Positions 1 to 12,394 of a DNA stretch of 64,000 bases are shown in pieces. How positions within the stretch are numbered: the stretch's first letter is position 1; every line of letters starts with the position of its first letter. The translations under genes and the position numbers were made by a program. Where the stretch lies: the NCBI GenBank assembly GCA_025716815.1, contig JAIXMN010000014.1, positions 868,001 through 932,000 on the forward strand. The letters are read 5' to 3'. The DNA comes from Dichotomocladium elegans (lineage: Eukaryota > Mucoromycota > Mucoromycetes > Mucorales > Lichtheimiaceae). The notes below the pieces were generated by a model, which saw only the letters and a list, made by a program, of their open reading frames with translations, searched no databases and was not told where the DNA came from.

Positions 1-1137
1 TATGCCTGTCATTGACCCGGGTCATCGCGGTATTCTTTATGGGATGCATGAGTTGAGCCCGCCCAAGCTGCCCAAAATACACCCGTATACGCGCATCCAG
101 CGGGCCCGAGAAACAAGGATGGTGCGCTTTCGGCAGATACGTGACATCGCCAAGGACCATTATGGTGACATTAACACTATCCGCGAGACCGAGGCTAGGC
201 TTGCACAGATATCCCACAGCACCGTCAATGCCACCAGGTAAAAGCTCTTCATCGAGGCCCGAGGAAGGGAATGGTCAGTTCTCAGCTGCTTTTGCAGCAG
301 TACCACCACTATCGACGCATCTCATGCAGAGAAAGTATGGGAGTGCAAAGGGTGATTGGGGGAAGTGTTGAGCCCGGAAAATACATCCATATACTACTGA
401 TAATGAGGCGCATAATTACCCATTCCATCTGAAATTTCGTCTCTCTACCTATATCCACCAGAGACAGGCCGATGCTAGATTAGTGCGGACGATACGACTC
501 AGATTCTGATGGCACACCATAAATATCATGGAAGTTGGACTGCACCCATGGCCCATTACCATGAGCCCATCCTCGGCGGGAAATACTCAACAGGCGTTCG
601 TTCAGGGTGTAGTGGATTGACGAGTACCACACGTCCCTGACCTGTGCCAAGAGTTCCAGCCCCCCAGGGTCCTTTAAGCATGTGTCCAATCCGCGACCAT
701 AGCAGTAAGTAAACCGTCCTAAAGTTAAATGCCATGGGCTTTCAAGGTGTACAAATTTAAATTGTTTAAAGTCTATGGAAGAGGTTGCAGGATTGTCTCG
801 ATCGCGGCTTTGGAAGAGAGACATGGCTGCCGTGCTCAACTTCAGGCGCATCCTCCTGAACCTCCCGGCAATGGCGAAATTCCAGAACGGTTCAAATGTG
901 CCAAGTTTCATGATGATGGTGAAAGTGACCTGACAGCTGTTAAGCTTGCAAAACGCAAGGTACAGTAACTGCTGCTTCTGCCATGAAATCACGAGTGCCT
1001 TGCTGGCGCAAGCCTGACTCCTGCAATCCCGCCTGAAGAACTTTCCGGTCTTGTTATCGCGTGGTTAAGATGCAATAAGCAAGATCGTCGAGTCACTCTC
1101 CATTAGATGAACAAAGGGCAGGTAGCCTATAGCTGAG
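1..1137 (+). pseudogene. Fanzor-type nuclease pseudogene, copy 1 (5' end outside window)
   Basis: This is the 3' two thirds of a Fanzor gene, a eukaryotic TnpB-like protein family of RNA-guided nucleases often found in mobile elements. The window opens just before the first RuvC motif, whose Asp-Pro-Gly is readable near base 13. The frame is open to a TAA at 239-241, where copy 2 has a Tyr codon. Downstream the homology continues through several frameshifts. In the zinc ribbon only the first Cys is clear. The last RuvC motif (Trp-Lys-Arg-Asp followed by Ala-Ala-Val-Leu-Asn-Phe) is still legible near 810-850 in another frame. Nucleotide similarity to copy 2 continues past its stop and ends near 1137. 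The protein cannot be made from this copy. Family assignment rests on motifs and on alignment with copies 2 and 3. Confidence 0.85.
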
Positions 1138-1302
1138 CGGGGTGGGGAAAGAGCAGTACATCCCGCTGTGTGATAACAAATAGTCTTGAATTGACAATTT
1201 TCATGTTTTGCATATTGGATATGATGTAACGCTTTGAAGTTTGGTAAAAGAAAAGATTAGGCTATAAGCGCAAGAAACCTCGAAATTAGTGGATGCAATG
1301 CT

Positions 1303-2560
1303 TTAGAAAAGCGATGAGACTGGGTCAAGTTCAACAATATCCTTGCAAGATTCTTCTTTCCTTGGCTTTACTGGCCGAGGCTTCAGCAATTCGTCAAGTG
1401 GCGTTCTCATTCTCTTCTCATATATATAGCTTTCATGGGATTCCTTCAAGGCTGTGATGGCATCATGCGCACGCTTGAGCAATTCCTACGAAGCGGATAA
1501 GTAATACTTATCGGACGGTCATGCGCAGGGCACTACCTTCAATCCTAGAAGAAAGTCCACAACCTCCAGAATCGCTCTCCTGTTCTCCGGACATTTGTCG
1601 ACCTTCACTTTGCTGTGTCATTCAAATGAAATGAACTCTCCTTGGTTGACAGGACGCATTATCCATAGCCGGATAAAGTCGTCTAATGACAGTTATCAAT
1701 TGTTTCTTAGACAATGATAATAAAAGATTTTCTTTGTTACTTTTGGAACTCGAGTGTAAGAATATCATCCATCAATGACGCATCGACATCACGATACACG
1801 ACAAATATTTTCTTAAGCATTGTAAAGCAGCCGAACGCGCCCTTATATGGTCGAAAACATGTCGACCTTTGTCTCTAGTGCTGTATGGGCTCGGTGCCTC
1901 AAGTAGAAGGACTTCGATACCAGATAATTTGGTATATACAGCAGCATACGCATCGTTCTTTGCCTGTTTCCAAAGCTCTAGAGGGGTCGCCCCTAATTGG
2001 AAATCGTACGCCAGACAAGGATTGCCAGTCGCAGCGAGCTTTATGAGCGGCGATATCGCATAATGGCAGTAGGTGATTTCTGATTCACGCAAACCACATG
2101 CGTGGTTGTTGTTGTGAATGTTTTCCGAGCTATCGAGAGAAGAATGAATGAAGCTTGCAATACCTGGATAATAACAAAAGAAAATTTACAAGACGTAAAA
2201 AATAAAAAATCCGCGAGGTCGTTGCGTAAATATTTTTGTCGTAGATCTCCGGAAGACGGGCAACGGAATATATCAAAGATGAGCTATCCTCAGTCCCTTA
2301 TTCAAAATGGAATATCAATGATATGCATACGTCTAATACTATACGAACATACATATTGATCTGAGGATATGATGCTTGTTATATATGGCTTCCATGACAG
2401 CCAATCGAAATTCGGCAATGGTGCCTCGTATGTGATCTGATTGTATACTTGTTCAGGTAAGTCTTTTTGTTTGGAAATACGATGGCCGAACTGCATGATC
2501 CCGTATTCCTCAAATCTTGCTCATGTCAACATCGCTATACATGCATTTTACTTACGTATA
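1303..2560 (-). pseudogene. Unrecognised multi-exon gene or remnant X1
   Basis: I do not recognise the product. On the minus strand a coding-like frame runs from about 2170 to 1772 and includes the segment LELWKQAKNDAYAAVY. After a break there is an exon ending in FLLGLK near 1537, then a 51-nt intron (1486-1536, GT-AG), then a final exon of 60 codons that ends VSSLF and stops at 1303-1305. Another possible upstream exon lies at about 2496-2345. A TGA at about 1772 interrupts the simplest reading, so this is either a decayed gene or one with introns I could not place. A diverged copy of its last exon and intron lies in the opposite orientation at 4480-4760. It sits in a repeat-rich block, so a mobile or multicopy fungal family is likely, but this is inference. 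Confidence 0.45.
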
Positions 2561-4480
2561 TTATACACATACTTGTAGCAGTGTGAGTTGTTGAAATCCG
2601 CATTAGCCATGAAACTGTGTCGTAGTCCTCCTGTTCATGACACTGCGCTTACACAGCCAGTAGCGAGCAGAACTACTGTTCATCCAACACTTCCCGCAAG
2701 TACGTCTTGATGCCCTGACTTCTTCCGTCTCACATCTACCCAATCGGTGATTTCCTCTTAATGAAGGAGGAGGGAACAATCGCCCGGAATAATAACTACG
2801 GATGGAGAGTGGCAGAGAAGCGATGTCAACGGCTAACCTTTGTTCCGTCGAAGCTAACCTGGTCCATCCTAACGCGCATAAAAAAGAAATGTTTTTATTC
2901 AATAAAGAGCATCCCGTCTCAAAAAATCGATTTTGACCGATTGATTGTTATACCTGACAATTCTCTACACAACAACACAAACTGGCAAACCCACGTTCAG
3001 GGGCCAGATTGACCTAAATTTAATATGTGAGTAACAAGCATTCGATAACAAGATCCTTTCTGATCTCACCTCTGCGCTTCCCGATGTGGATCGTGAATTG
3101 CTGCCGGTGGTTCTGTTTGCGGTTCTGCTCATTAGAGATTCTCGCTATGTCTTAAATAAGCTTACCTTTCATCGCGCACCGTCCCCAACTGCTTCTTATG
3201 TACCCTAACCTCATCACCTTGGAGCATGAATGAGACCAAGCGCGCTCCCAGAGTAATAGACACATAGATGCAGATTATGGTGTTCTTTCATTCCAAATCT
3301 GTCGCAACTGTTCGTAAAACTGCTACTCTCGCCGATAATGATGTCTCCATGTAAGGTAGTTCTAAAGTAATAGTTGTTACTAACCATATTTATGAGAAAC
3401 CAAAATAACCTTACGCTATCGTAGCAGCATTCTATTCTTAAGTTGGTCTACTTTCTTGCACATTGCCTTTTCGCAGGACCTGGTTGAATATTGCCGCTTC
3501 ACGCTGCTTGCTTCGCCAGCAAAGAGCGATACGGACTTCGACATGTGCTCAACTGCATTAATCTCAGACTACCAGCTACTATTAGTATCTCAGTTTCTGT
3601 GGTATGGCCATCACTTACAATGAATCTCTTCGAAATCTTGAATACAACCCGAGTTGCTCAGCTTTTTCGATGTTCTGCCGTTTGAGTAGAATCAGATCCT
3701 TCTTAATTTTATCCAATAATGAAACGATTTCTGTTCCAGAATGTTCTGCTTCATATGCAGAACATTCCTGCAGCGCTATATTCGTTGGGCCATGATACCG
3801 AAATATACATGGCGTAATAAGTGTGATAACGTGAACACATGCTGGCAGATACAGGATTTTCAAGAAGAAGTTTGCCTCAAGGATTTAGCTGTTCGTCACC
3901 GTATTTTTGATTGTCGGCAATCTGCAGCGCTGAATTTGGCCGCCAGCGGCAGTTGAATTCGTCTCCCCCAGCTTTGTTGTCCGCCATCATTTCGAAGATC
4001 GACGCCACATACATGATTTTCAAGAAGTTTGCCACAAGAAAACCTATACGATCTATAATAAACTTTGTGGCAAACTTCTTGAAAATCCTGTATTTTAGGA
4101 GAAAAGAGAAACTGGCAGATGATTGAAACACATAAATTCTCCGGCGTTTCTAATGATAGTCCGGTTCTCGCGGTTACAAGCCATCTTTTTGCAGGATGTC
4201 TTCCGTCTTTACTATCAATGCATTTAAAAGGGTTGTGCAAGGAAGTTTATGTCCCCGCTTATTAACAACAAAAACACTGATTGTGCTACCAGGTTGAGAT
4301 TTCCGCCGGATGCACAACAACCAAGAAATGCCGCTCTATGTTTGCAACCATCCTGTTGCGATCTTGACAGCCAGAGGGAAGGTTCTTCTTCGTCTGCTTG
4401 GCAGCTTCCTGGCTGTCTAGCTAGGCTACTGACGCATACAGCGTTGCTCAGGCTCCCAAGAGTTAAGAAAGGTGCTTCTT
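2561..4480. other. Repeat-rich spacer without an assignable gene
   Basis: No gene was assigned. Coding-like stretches occur on the minus strand at about 3863-3490, shifting frame near 3620 and ending in a stop near 3495, which suggests the remains of another gene. Two similar Ser/Gly-type segments (4379-4405 and 4467-4495) form a short direct repeat. The hairpin at 4009-4093 is listed separately. Confidence 0.4.
3849..4093. repeat. Hairpin-forming inverted repeat with an extra direct copy
   Basis: Bases 4009-4037 and 4065-4093 are inverted copies of each other (29 nt, one mismatch seen) separated by 27 nt. A third, slightly longer variant of the same arm lies in direct orientation at about 3849-3880. 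The arrangement resembles the end of a small inverted-repeat (MITE-like) element. No coding capacity was seen inside it. Confidence 0.7.
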
Positions 4481-4760
4481 CGCCTGCTGGGCAAGGGTGC
4501 AATACATGGAATTAAGGTAGTGGCTTGCCCATAACCGCCGAAAAAGTATTACTTACCTTTATCGTAGAAATTGGCCAAGCGCATGACGGCGCCGCAGCCT
4601 TAAGATTCCGATGAGGAATATATGCACGAGAAGAGAACGAGAACATCGCTCACGAATTGCTGAATCCTCAGCCGGTAAAGCCGAAAAAGGAAGCATCTTG
4701 CAAGGATATTGTCGAATTTGATCCAGTTTCATCACTTTTTTGGAGCATTGCATTCCGTCT
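4480..4760 (+). pseudogene. 3' end of a decayed paralogue X2, inverted relative to X1
   Basis: This plus-strand segment matches the last exon and last intron of X1 (1303-1537) in inverted orientation. The intron is again exactly 51 nt (4517-4567, GTAGTG to CGTAG), and the C-terminal coding segment ending VSSLF is conserved. Two indels break the exon near 4600-4625, and the terminal stop has changed to a Trp codon. Upstream of 4500 no similarity to X1 was seen. The product is unknown. Similarity extends about 100 nt into the 3' flank, to near 4865. Confidence 0.6.
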
Positions 4761-4870
4761 TTTCGAACTTTTTTGCGCATGTCCCGACTTTTTCTGTTAC
4801 CCAACTTTAAAAATGTTACATTTTATCCAATATGGAAAGCATGCAAATTATATTATTATATTGCCCTTCT

Positions 4871-6561
4871 ATCCAGACAATCATTGAATTTAGCATAGAA
4901 TATCTTCATAATCCACGAATATCTCCAAGAGGTGTTTGCCTGGCAGCTATTTGAAGTATCCTATATTTGCATTTGTTTTTCATCGTCAACATGAAGTAAG
5001 GCGCCAATCTGTTCTGGGATGTACAACTTTGTTGCAATAAGAGATTGGTAGTGGAGGAAGCAATAGTTTACCTTTAACGCTTGGATGGTCCCAGGCCCTC
5101 GGGACACAAGATTAAAGAGCTACTGGATTAGTAACAACATTCACCGCTATGAGGCTGGCGGATTTATCCAAGTCTCCTAATGGATGATAGGTGAAAGGTC
5201 GATGTCTCATTTAGCTACATCGCGACATATTGTACCAATTCACATTCTGTAGTGGGTCTGTCATTCATGTAATTACGAGGGCTACATATATACAAAAGGA
5301 GTAGTCATTTGACCGGTTTCCGCTATAGTTAAATATTGTTACCGACCAAATTGACGTACGAGAAAGGTCGATATGTATGTGTGTCACCGGTGTTTTGAAT
5401 ATATCGATATCCTAAGAATTTTAGCGAGATGTTATAGTGAATCTAAGTATGTCTCAAGCTTTGTATATAGGATAATGTCTCGACTATATCGAAACCAAAG
5501 CGAGATATATCGTCAGATAACTTTTTGGTGTGTATTGCTACTCCTGCCGCTGCGTGCACATGTATCATCGGGATCAACTGTCAACCCCTTATTAAATCGG
5601 AGAATCCGCGTACGTGTTCTCATTTAGTATCCTCGCTTTTGGATCACCGAGCGTGTATGGGTAGCACGCTACTAGACACAAGAATCTCATTTGAACATGA
5701 TTAAACCCAGCATGCATTACTTCTAAGCAATGTGCCATATGCACGCTCTTACCCGTAGCTTTAGCACCGTCAATGTATATCATACGTGTACAATAACGGA
5801 TGATTCTCCGCATCAACGGTTTATTTACATTTTCATGCAGCTTCATATAAAACGGTCTGGAACCCAAATATTTAGCTCAGATAATCAAAGTACTTCTGCT
5901 GACTCGTAATATAAGATGTCACTATGTTGAAAACAAAGTAATTCCATTGATATATACACCAGAACATCTTCCGAGAGACGCAGCAAATAATATATGGATG
6001 CACAGAATGATGAGCAAAAAAAGAAAATGAACATGTCTCCCAGTGTGTGTATCTGGTCGATCCCAAACTAAGGAGACTCTTTTTTCCACTTTGATGGCAG
6101 ATCACAAAGCTGTAGTTCTGTCGAAATCTTCCTCGCGTGGATGCCGTTAGAAGATTTAAATGTGAAAAGTGTGCTTCTTCGTACTACCACTTACACAGAT
6201 GTGACAAAGTTTATCGCTGCTGCTTGTCCAAATCGGCCAAATAAAGACCTCTCATCTCTGTACTTGGTGCAACGAGATCAGAGAGGGTTTGTAATTTAGA
6301 AAGTTGGACTCTTCTGGATAGAATGACAGCCGGATGCTTGTGATACCCTTCGGAAAGCGCCCCCGGGACAAGACACATGAGTTGGCGTGCGTGATGCGTG
6401 CGTGCGCGTGTATGCGTGCGGTGGTTTTCCGCTCTTTCTCTGACACTCGAGCAGCGCCTCCCCCTTGAATGCTTTCTATCTCTTTCATTATTTACATTTC
6501 TCGTTGTTCTTAATTTTGGACGCGAAGCTGAAGGAGTCCCACCACTGACTTCAATAATCTT
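4871..6561. other. Long spacer before the kinesin gene
   Basis: No gene could be assigned. A minus-strand frame at 5867-5592 has a coding-like look and contains GAKATGKS, which resembles a P-loop, but it has no clear start, partners or family. The last 250 bases, with pyrimidine-rich tracts, are the likely promoter and 5' UTR of the kinesin. Confidence 0.4.
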
Positions 6562-9500
6562 ATGACTTCAACAGCCGTGAGGTACTTGTACTTATTCGGG
6601 TTACAATCCTGTCATTTCATTCATGCTTTAGATTGTCATTTCCTTGTTCTACTAGGGTGGCGTTGCGTGTTCGCCCACTGACTCAAAAAGAACAGCTCAG
6701 CAATTGCACAGAATGCCTCTCTTACATTCCGAACGAACCCCAGATCCTAATCGGCACCGATAAATCATTTACTTATGACTACGTCTTTGATACAAAGACA
6801 GACCAGAACAACGTCTATGAAACTGCTGCTGCACCGCTAGTGCAGAAATTGATGGATGGGTGAGATCATCTATATTTTGGCTTATTCTTTTGGTAGTTAC
6901 ATGCTCATCTAATTGTTTTCTTTTTTTCCTATGCACGCATCTTTGTAGCTTCAATGCAACTATACTTGCTTATGGGTACGCATACTTTATCCGGAGACTC
7001 AGAACGCACTTGATGGCTGACAATTTATTAGTCAGACAGGGTCTGGAAAAACATATAGCATGGGTACCGGTTTAGAGAACAGTGGCAGCTCACAGCACGC
7101 AGGTAAGCATGATGAACAAATCATTATATTCGTTATTCTGATACGTTTTTCCCTCAGGTATTGTTCCTCGTTGTATTTCTGAGCTCTTCGAGAAGCTAGA
7201 TGCACGCGCAGAACGAGAACCAGGCTATTCCTTTGAAATCTATGTCTCATTTCTGGAATTGTACAATGAGGAGCTTGTTGACCTACTAAACCCCACAAGT
7301 ACTACCCAGAAACGTAAAAGTACCAATGGGACTATTACCGGCACAACAGAGGTCACCATACGAGAAGATACTGCTGGAAACATATACTGGAGCGGGGTTA
7401 AGGAGGAGCGATGCTTTAGCCCTGAAGAGCTTTTAGGGTATTGCATTATAAGCTTCTGTATGCAACTGCTGAGATCCTTACCCCTTCCCCTTTAGTTTAC
7501 TTGCAAAAGGCTCCTTGTGTCGGACGACCGCATCTACTGATATGAATGCTGTATCTTCACGTTCCCATGCAATATTCTCCGTGATATTGCGACAACAAGA
7601 ACCTGATGGGGACAGGACCAAGTCCTTGACGAGCAAATTCCATTTCGTGGATTTGGCTGGATCCGAACGGGTAACACTGAGATCGTCTCCTTCTCGTCTC
7701 CTCGATGTATGCTAATCCCAAAATAGTTGAAGCGAACAAATGCTCAGGGTGACCGTGCAAGGGAAGGAATAGCTATCAATGCCGGCCTGCTCGCTCTAGG
7801 CAATGTTATTTCTGCACTTGGAGACGAAACGAGACGTCCTACCCATGTCCCTTACAGAGACTCAAAGCTGACTCGCCTCCTCCAAGATTCACTCGGTGGC
7901 AATAGCCAGACGCTTATGCTTGCCTGTGTATCGCCAGCAGACATTAACTTCATGGAGACATTGAATACGTTGAAATATGCGAACCGTGCCCGTAACATCA
8001 AAAACCGTGTCACTGTAAACCAAGACTTTGCTGGGAGCTCAATTGAGGTTAACCAGCTTAAGGCACTAGTAGGGCGCCTTCGAATGGAGATCGCTGCCCT
8101 CCGTGCAGAATCATCCGGATCTGCAGAACTGTCTTCAAACACAGACCAAGTTCATGCTCTAAAAAACGAAAACAAACGGCTACGAGATCGCATCGATGAC
8201 ATGTCGGCTGAGCTAATTCAGACATCCAGTGAACGCGATATGCTATTGATGGAGCGTGAACTGGGCGAAATTGTAGCAGATACACTGCAGCAGCAGGAGC
8301 AAAAGCAAGAGCAGGGCAGGAGTAATACATATATGGAAAATGTTCATCCCCTCATTATCCAATATCAAAAGAAAATACAAGACCTGACAAACGAGCTTGC
8401 CGATACACGTGATCGACTCACTTTTTTCGAGGATATAAAACCAACCATACAAGCTATGGCACTTACGAAAGCCAGCATTTCTGGAACCTTTTCTGGCGCG
8501 AACAACAGGTCCCGGATTGAGCCAAGCATATCTTCCAGACGCAGACGTGTCCGTCGCCGACGCGGCGGACGCGTTAGTGCATCGTCTAGCAGCAACACAG
8601 CATCCAAAAAGGCCGGAGATTTAGAGAAGAAGAATATGTCAACAACCATTTTTCCTGATGCTGATGAAGACGAAGGTTTTGTAAACGACATTCAAGACGA
8701 GGATATCCGTAGAGAAGTCAAAGACAGCATTGCGAAGGCACGTGAGGAAATCCGAAAGGGAATGGAGGTACTGGAGCTCATAAAGGTAAAGTATAATTCT
8801 CATGTACAAGTCTTCATTTATAACAAGCAGGGTCTAAACTTCTTCTTACTAGCCATCGGATGAAACAGCGAAGGCATGGGAGGATGAACTTCAGGAATTC
8901 GAGGAAAAGGAACGTCAGATCCATATGAACCGAGATTTGTCTGATGAAGGTACTTATTCAGCATTAACGTCACCGACCTACGAACAACATTTCCTTCATA
9001 ATGAGAGCGATATTATGGATGACCTTGAAGATTTGGTATGTAAAGCCATTTTACATAGAGAAGAGTGATCTAAAGACGGTTTAAACTGTTTTATATACAG
9101 GCTGTACCGGCATGGGAGAATTCAGCAAAATTAAAATTATCATCCCGCTCAGCCACAAACCAGACACTTGATGGCAGCAACACCTTAATAGCATCAGCTG
9201 ACAAATATAACCCTCAGCTAGTGCGGATACTTCACCAGATTCAAGCAGACATCAAAGTGAAGGAGGATCTGGTTTCTCACCTGGAAAAATCAGAGACCGA
9301 ATATATATTTATGCGCCGGAAGTTTGACGATAAGATCTCTCATCTTCAGGCGCAATTAGCAGAGCTGCAGCGCGAAAGAGACTCGGCTGTAGACCGCACA
9401 AAAACCCGCCTCAGGTCGAAGTCCGACGTCTCCGTTCAGCAAAAGGAAAAGCAGCAACTCAATGAAATACGAAATGCGTATGAAGCAAAAACAAAACTCT

Positions 9501-11656
9501 TACTCTCTGAAATTCAAGACCTTCGACGCAAGTATGCTCAAATGACCTCGGCAATGCAAGCTACGCGCAACCAAAATGAAACGCTGCTCCGTTCGCTTCG
9601 CGCCAATGTGGATTCTTTACAGGTTGAAAAAAAGCGGATGGTGAAGCGAATGAAAGTCGAAACAGAACGAGTTCGAGAACAAATGTGTACTCAAGAACGA
9701 AAAATTCACCAGCTTCAACGGCAGCAGGCAGAAGCTACGATGGCTAAGCGTCGGCTAGAACGTGAGCATGAGACGCAAAAGATGATGCTCAAAAAACGAA
9801 ACGAGGAGATCCTTGTCAGTCACAGTCAACTTAAGCAAATGATTAATATCCTGAAGAAAGCCGTACGTGAAGGTGGTATGCTTGATGAGCGTCTTTTGAG
9901 CCGAGTTTCGCACATTATTGGTGGCAATTTTGCGATTGTCGCACGAGGCGGGTTCGGCTTCAACAATCAAAATCGGATGGGTCGCAAGAAAGTGAATGCC
10001 ATTCCGGTGCAAGTACGCGCAAAACGAAAGAAGCAGCTGCTAGATAAGGCCTTGAGCCAATACATTCAGGGCAAACAAGCAATTGTGGAGATGGAGCAAC
10101 TTCTCGTGAGACGCGAGCGGCTAGCTGCAGAGAAGATTGAACTCCTTGACGAACGCAAACACATCTTCTTTGCAGAGAAAGAAAATGCGGAATCAACCGG
10201 CATGCCTATGGACATGATGGCCATCGAGCTGATGGATGAGCGGATAGATCTCATGTCAGCCGAGATATCATATCTATCTGCACGAATACGATCGTTGCAG
10301 TCGGAAGCTGCAGGAGAATCTATGGAAGATGAGAACCAGACACCTGTAAATATTCGCGCCGAAAAGCACGTTACATTTGCCGACGAGATCGTAGCCGATT
10401 CTGCGCCTACTGATGAATGGGCCGATATGGATGCATTTGAGGAGCAATTCAGCGTCCCAAGCTGCGCTGCACCAGAGGTCGCCTACGATGTTACCCTTAA
10501 AATTCTCAAATCCCTAGAAGCTGACGAATCTAAACGAATTGCCCAGGTCCTTGTAGACGATATCATGGTCCTTCGGATGAACGAGTTCAATCGCCAAGTT
10601 GCTCACCAGAACCTCGAAAAGACTGTTATGGACCTGAGACGAACGCTTATTGTCATGAAACGCGCCGCAATCGCAACCACTGTTGAAAACGAACGTCGTA
10701 TTCGTAAACTTGAAGAAAGCTTTAATGGCTCGGATGACTGCGACAAAACTCTTATGGACACGAAAATCGAAGATTACATCAACAGCGGTAACACCATCTT
10801 CGACAAGATATATGAGGATGGTCTGAGAGGTTTGATAGTCGATTCCGAAGTCGAAATGGAATACGCTCTAGGCAGTGATCCACAGGATGGTCCGCTTAGG
10901 CCAAGCATAGAGTCGCCCTTTGATGAATGCGCTAGTCATACGCCAATGCTTCCTGAGAAAGCACCCCAATCACTCAAGCAGAATCGTGACATTACCCCAT
11001 CACCGGATCGTTTCCTGAACATGATTCAGAAAAGACTTTCATGGCAACAACAGTCAGGGGGTTCAGACTCACCCGTACCGATTACTATGATTAGTCCTGC
11101 AGAATTTGCTCGTTACGCTACTGATAGAGACTCATCCACGTCCTCAATTCGAAGTGGACATCTTCGCCGAAACTCCCTCCCGTCCGATTATTCTTCAACT
11201 CAATCACAGCGGTCTTGGAATAACATACTTTCAAATACCAGTCAAGGTCCTTCGCATAAAGCCCTCCAGCACCTTCCGATACATGAACAGTTGCCTTCGG
11301 AAGACGATGATCATGCTGTAAATCCTATCCCCAGCCTCAGGGACAGTGTCGTCTCCCACTCGGACTATAATTTTCAACCCCCTCTTCCACCTTCGTCCCC
11401 ACTTGCTGTGTATTCATCGACGCCATCGACGCCGAAGCAGTATAAGCGCCACACAATGCCGGTGTATTTGCCTACAATGACTCAAGACCGACCGACGACT
11501 CCTGCAACAAATGGTGGCGATGTCTTTGCTCGACTTTCTCAAACGCCGACAAGAGCGTCACGTGCCAAACAGCGCCATAGCAGCAGCAGCGTGGAAGATC
11601 TTAAAAAACAGTGGGATGGCGTGGCTCGGGAGGAAATGACAAGTCCCTTTTATTGA
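6562..11656 (+). CDS. Kinesin-4 family motor (KIF4-like)
   Basis: Nine exons join into an uninterrupted 1524-residue protein: 6562-6581, 6656-6859, 6949-6975, 7032-7102, 7158-7437, 7496-7670, 7727-8785, 8853-9035 and 9101-11656. All introns are GT-AG. The N-terminal third is a plus-end-type motor domain. It has the P-loop GQTGSGKT at about residues 84-91, switch I around SSRSHAIF, switch II DLAGSER, and the microtubule-binding stretch [20 protein letters not shown]. The segment [20 protein letters not shown] is characteristic of the kinesin-4/KIF21 group. Long coiled coils follow, then a Ser/Pro-rich tail. A very basic patch ([11 protein letters not shown]) near residue 530 could bind nucleic acid or act as a nuclear signal, as in chromokinesins. 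The likely role is spindle or chromosome-arm transport. The first exon codes only six full codons, so that start is a little less certain. Confidence 0.95.
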
Positions 11657-12394
11657 TACCCTATTCCTTTTTTCGTATTCCTTTCAATATCGCCACCAGT
11701 AATCTCGACATCTCGTGTTTTATAGGACGGTGTTTATTATTATCTAAAAGTCGTGTACAATTCTTATTTCATCATATCACTGGCGCCCCCTTCTATTATA
11801 CTGTAGTTGACAGAGTAAGAAAACGGCAATATCGAGATATACTATTAGCAATTTGGATCCGATATCGTAACATCCATATGCTCAAGAAAACGATTGCTGT
11901 TGCAAAGACAAAGAAGCATGGCCAAGGGACATTATATTCGGTTTTTGCGATTGCGGTGTCACGTGGGTTGGCCCATAGTCTACAGGATTTTTCCTAGCCA
12001 TTCAGCCAGTTGAACTTTTTGTTTGCGGGTTATGAAAATAGTTTAGCGGCTGGGTAGCATATTAAATTGCGTGATGGCACAAATATCATTTGACATTCTT
12101 GAAGATGACTTTGCAGAGCCAATACAGGAGTATCTATTAGTAATAACGCCTGTTGGCTGACTCAGTCACCCAGTCAGACTATGTTCAGTGTGGCACGGGC
12201 AGCGACTCCAGACGACCAGAGCTGTAGTCTCACAAGAAGTGATGATTTGTGATAGAAATGCCACAGAACCTTGCGCGCGGCATAAATGCGACTGATCATT
12301 GGTCATCTTTCGATCAATTGACAACTCAAGTTTTACTATATATATGGGCTACCGGCCTCAGATTACGTGTCCCTTCCTTTCCTTTGTACCGATC
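11657..12394. other. Spacer between the kinesin and Fanzor copy 2
   Basis: This holds the kinesin 3' UTR and the 5' flank of Fanzor copy 2. A TATATATA run at about 12338-12345 lies some 50 bases before the Fanzor ATG and could be its TATA box. No terminal inverted repeat or target-site duplication marking the left end of the Fanzor element was found. Confidence 0.4.

Noticed and set aside
5592..5867. P-loop-like GAKATGKS frame as an ATPase gene
   Set aside because: It lacks a Walker B, a start and neighbours that continue the frame, so it was left within the unassigned spacer.
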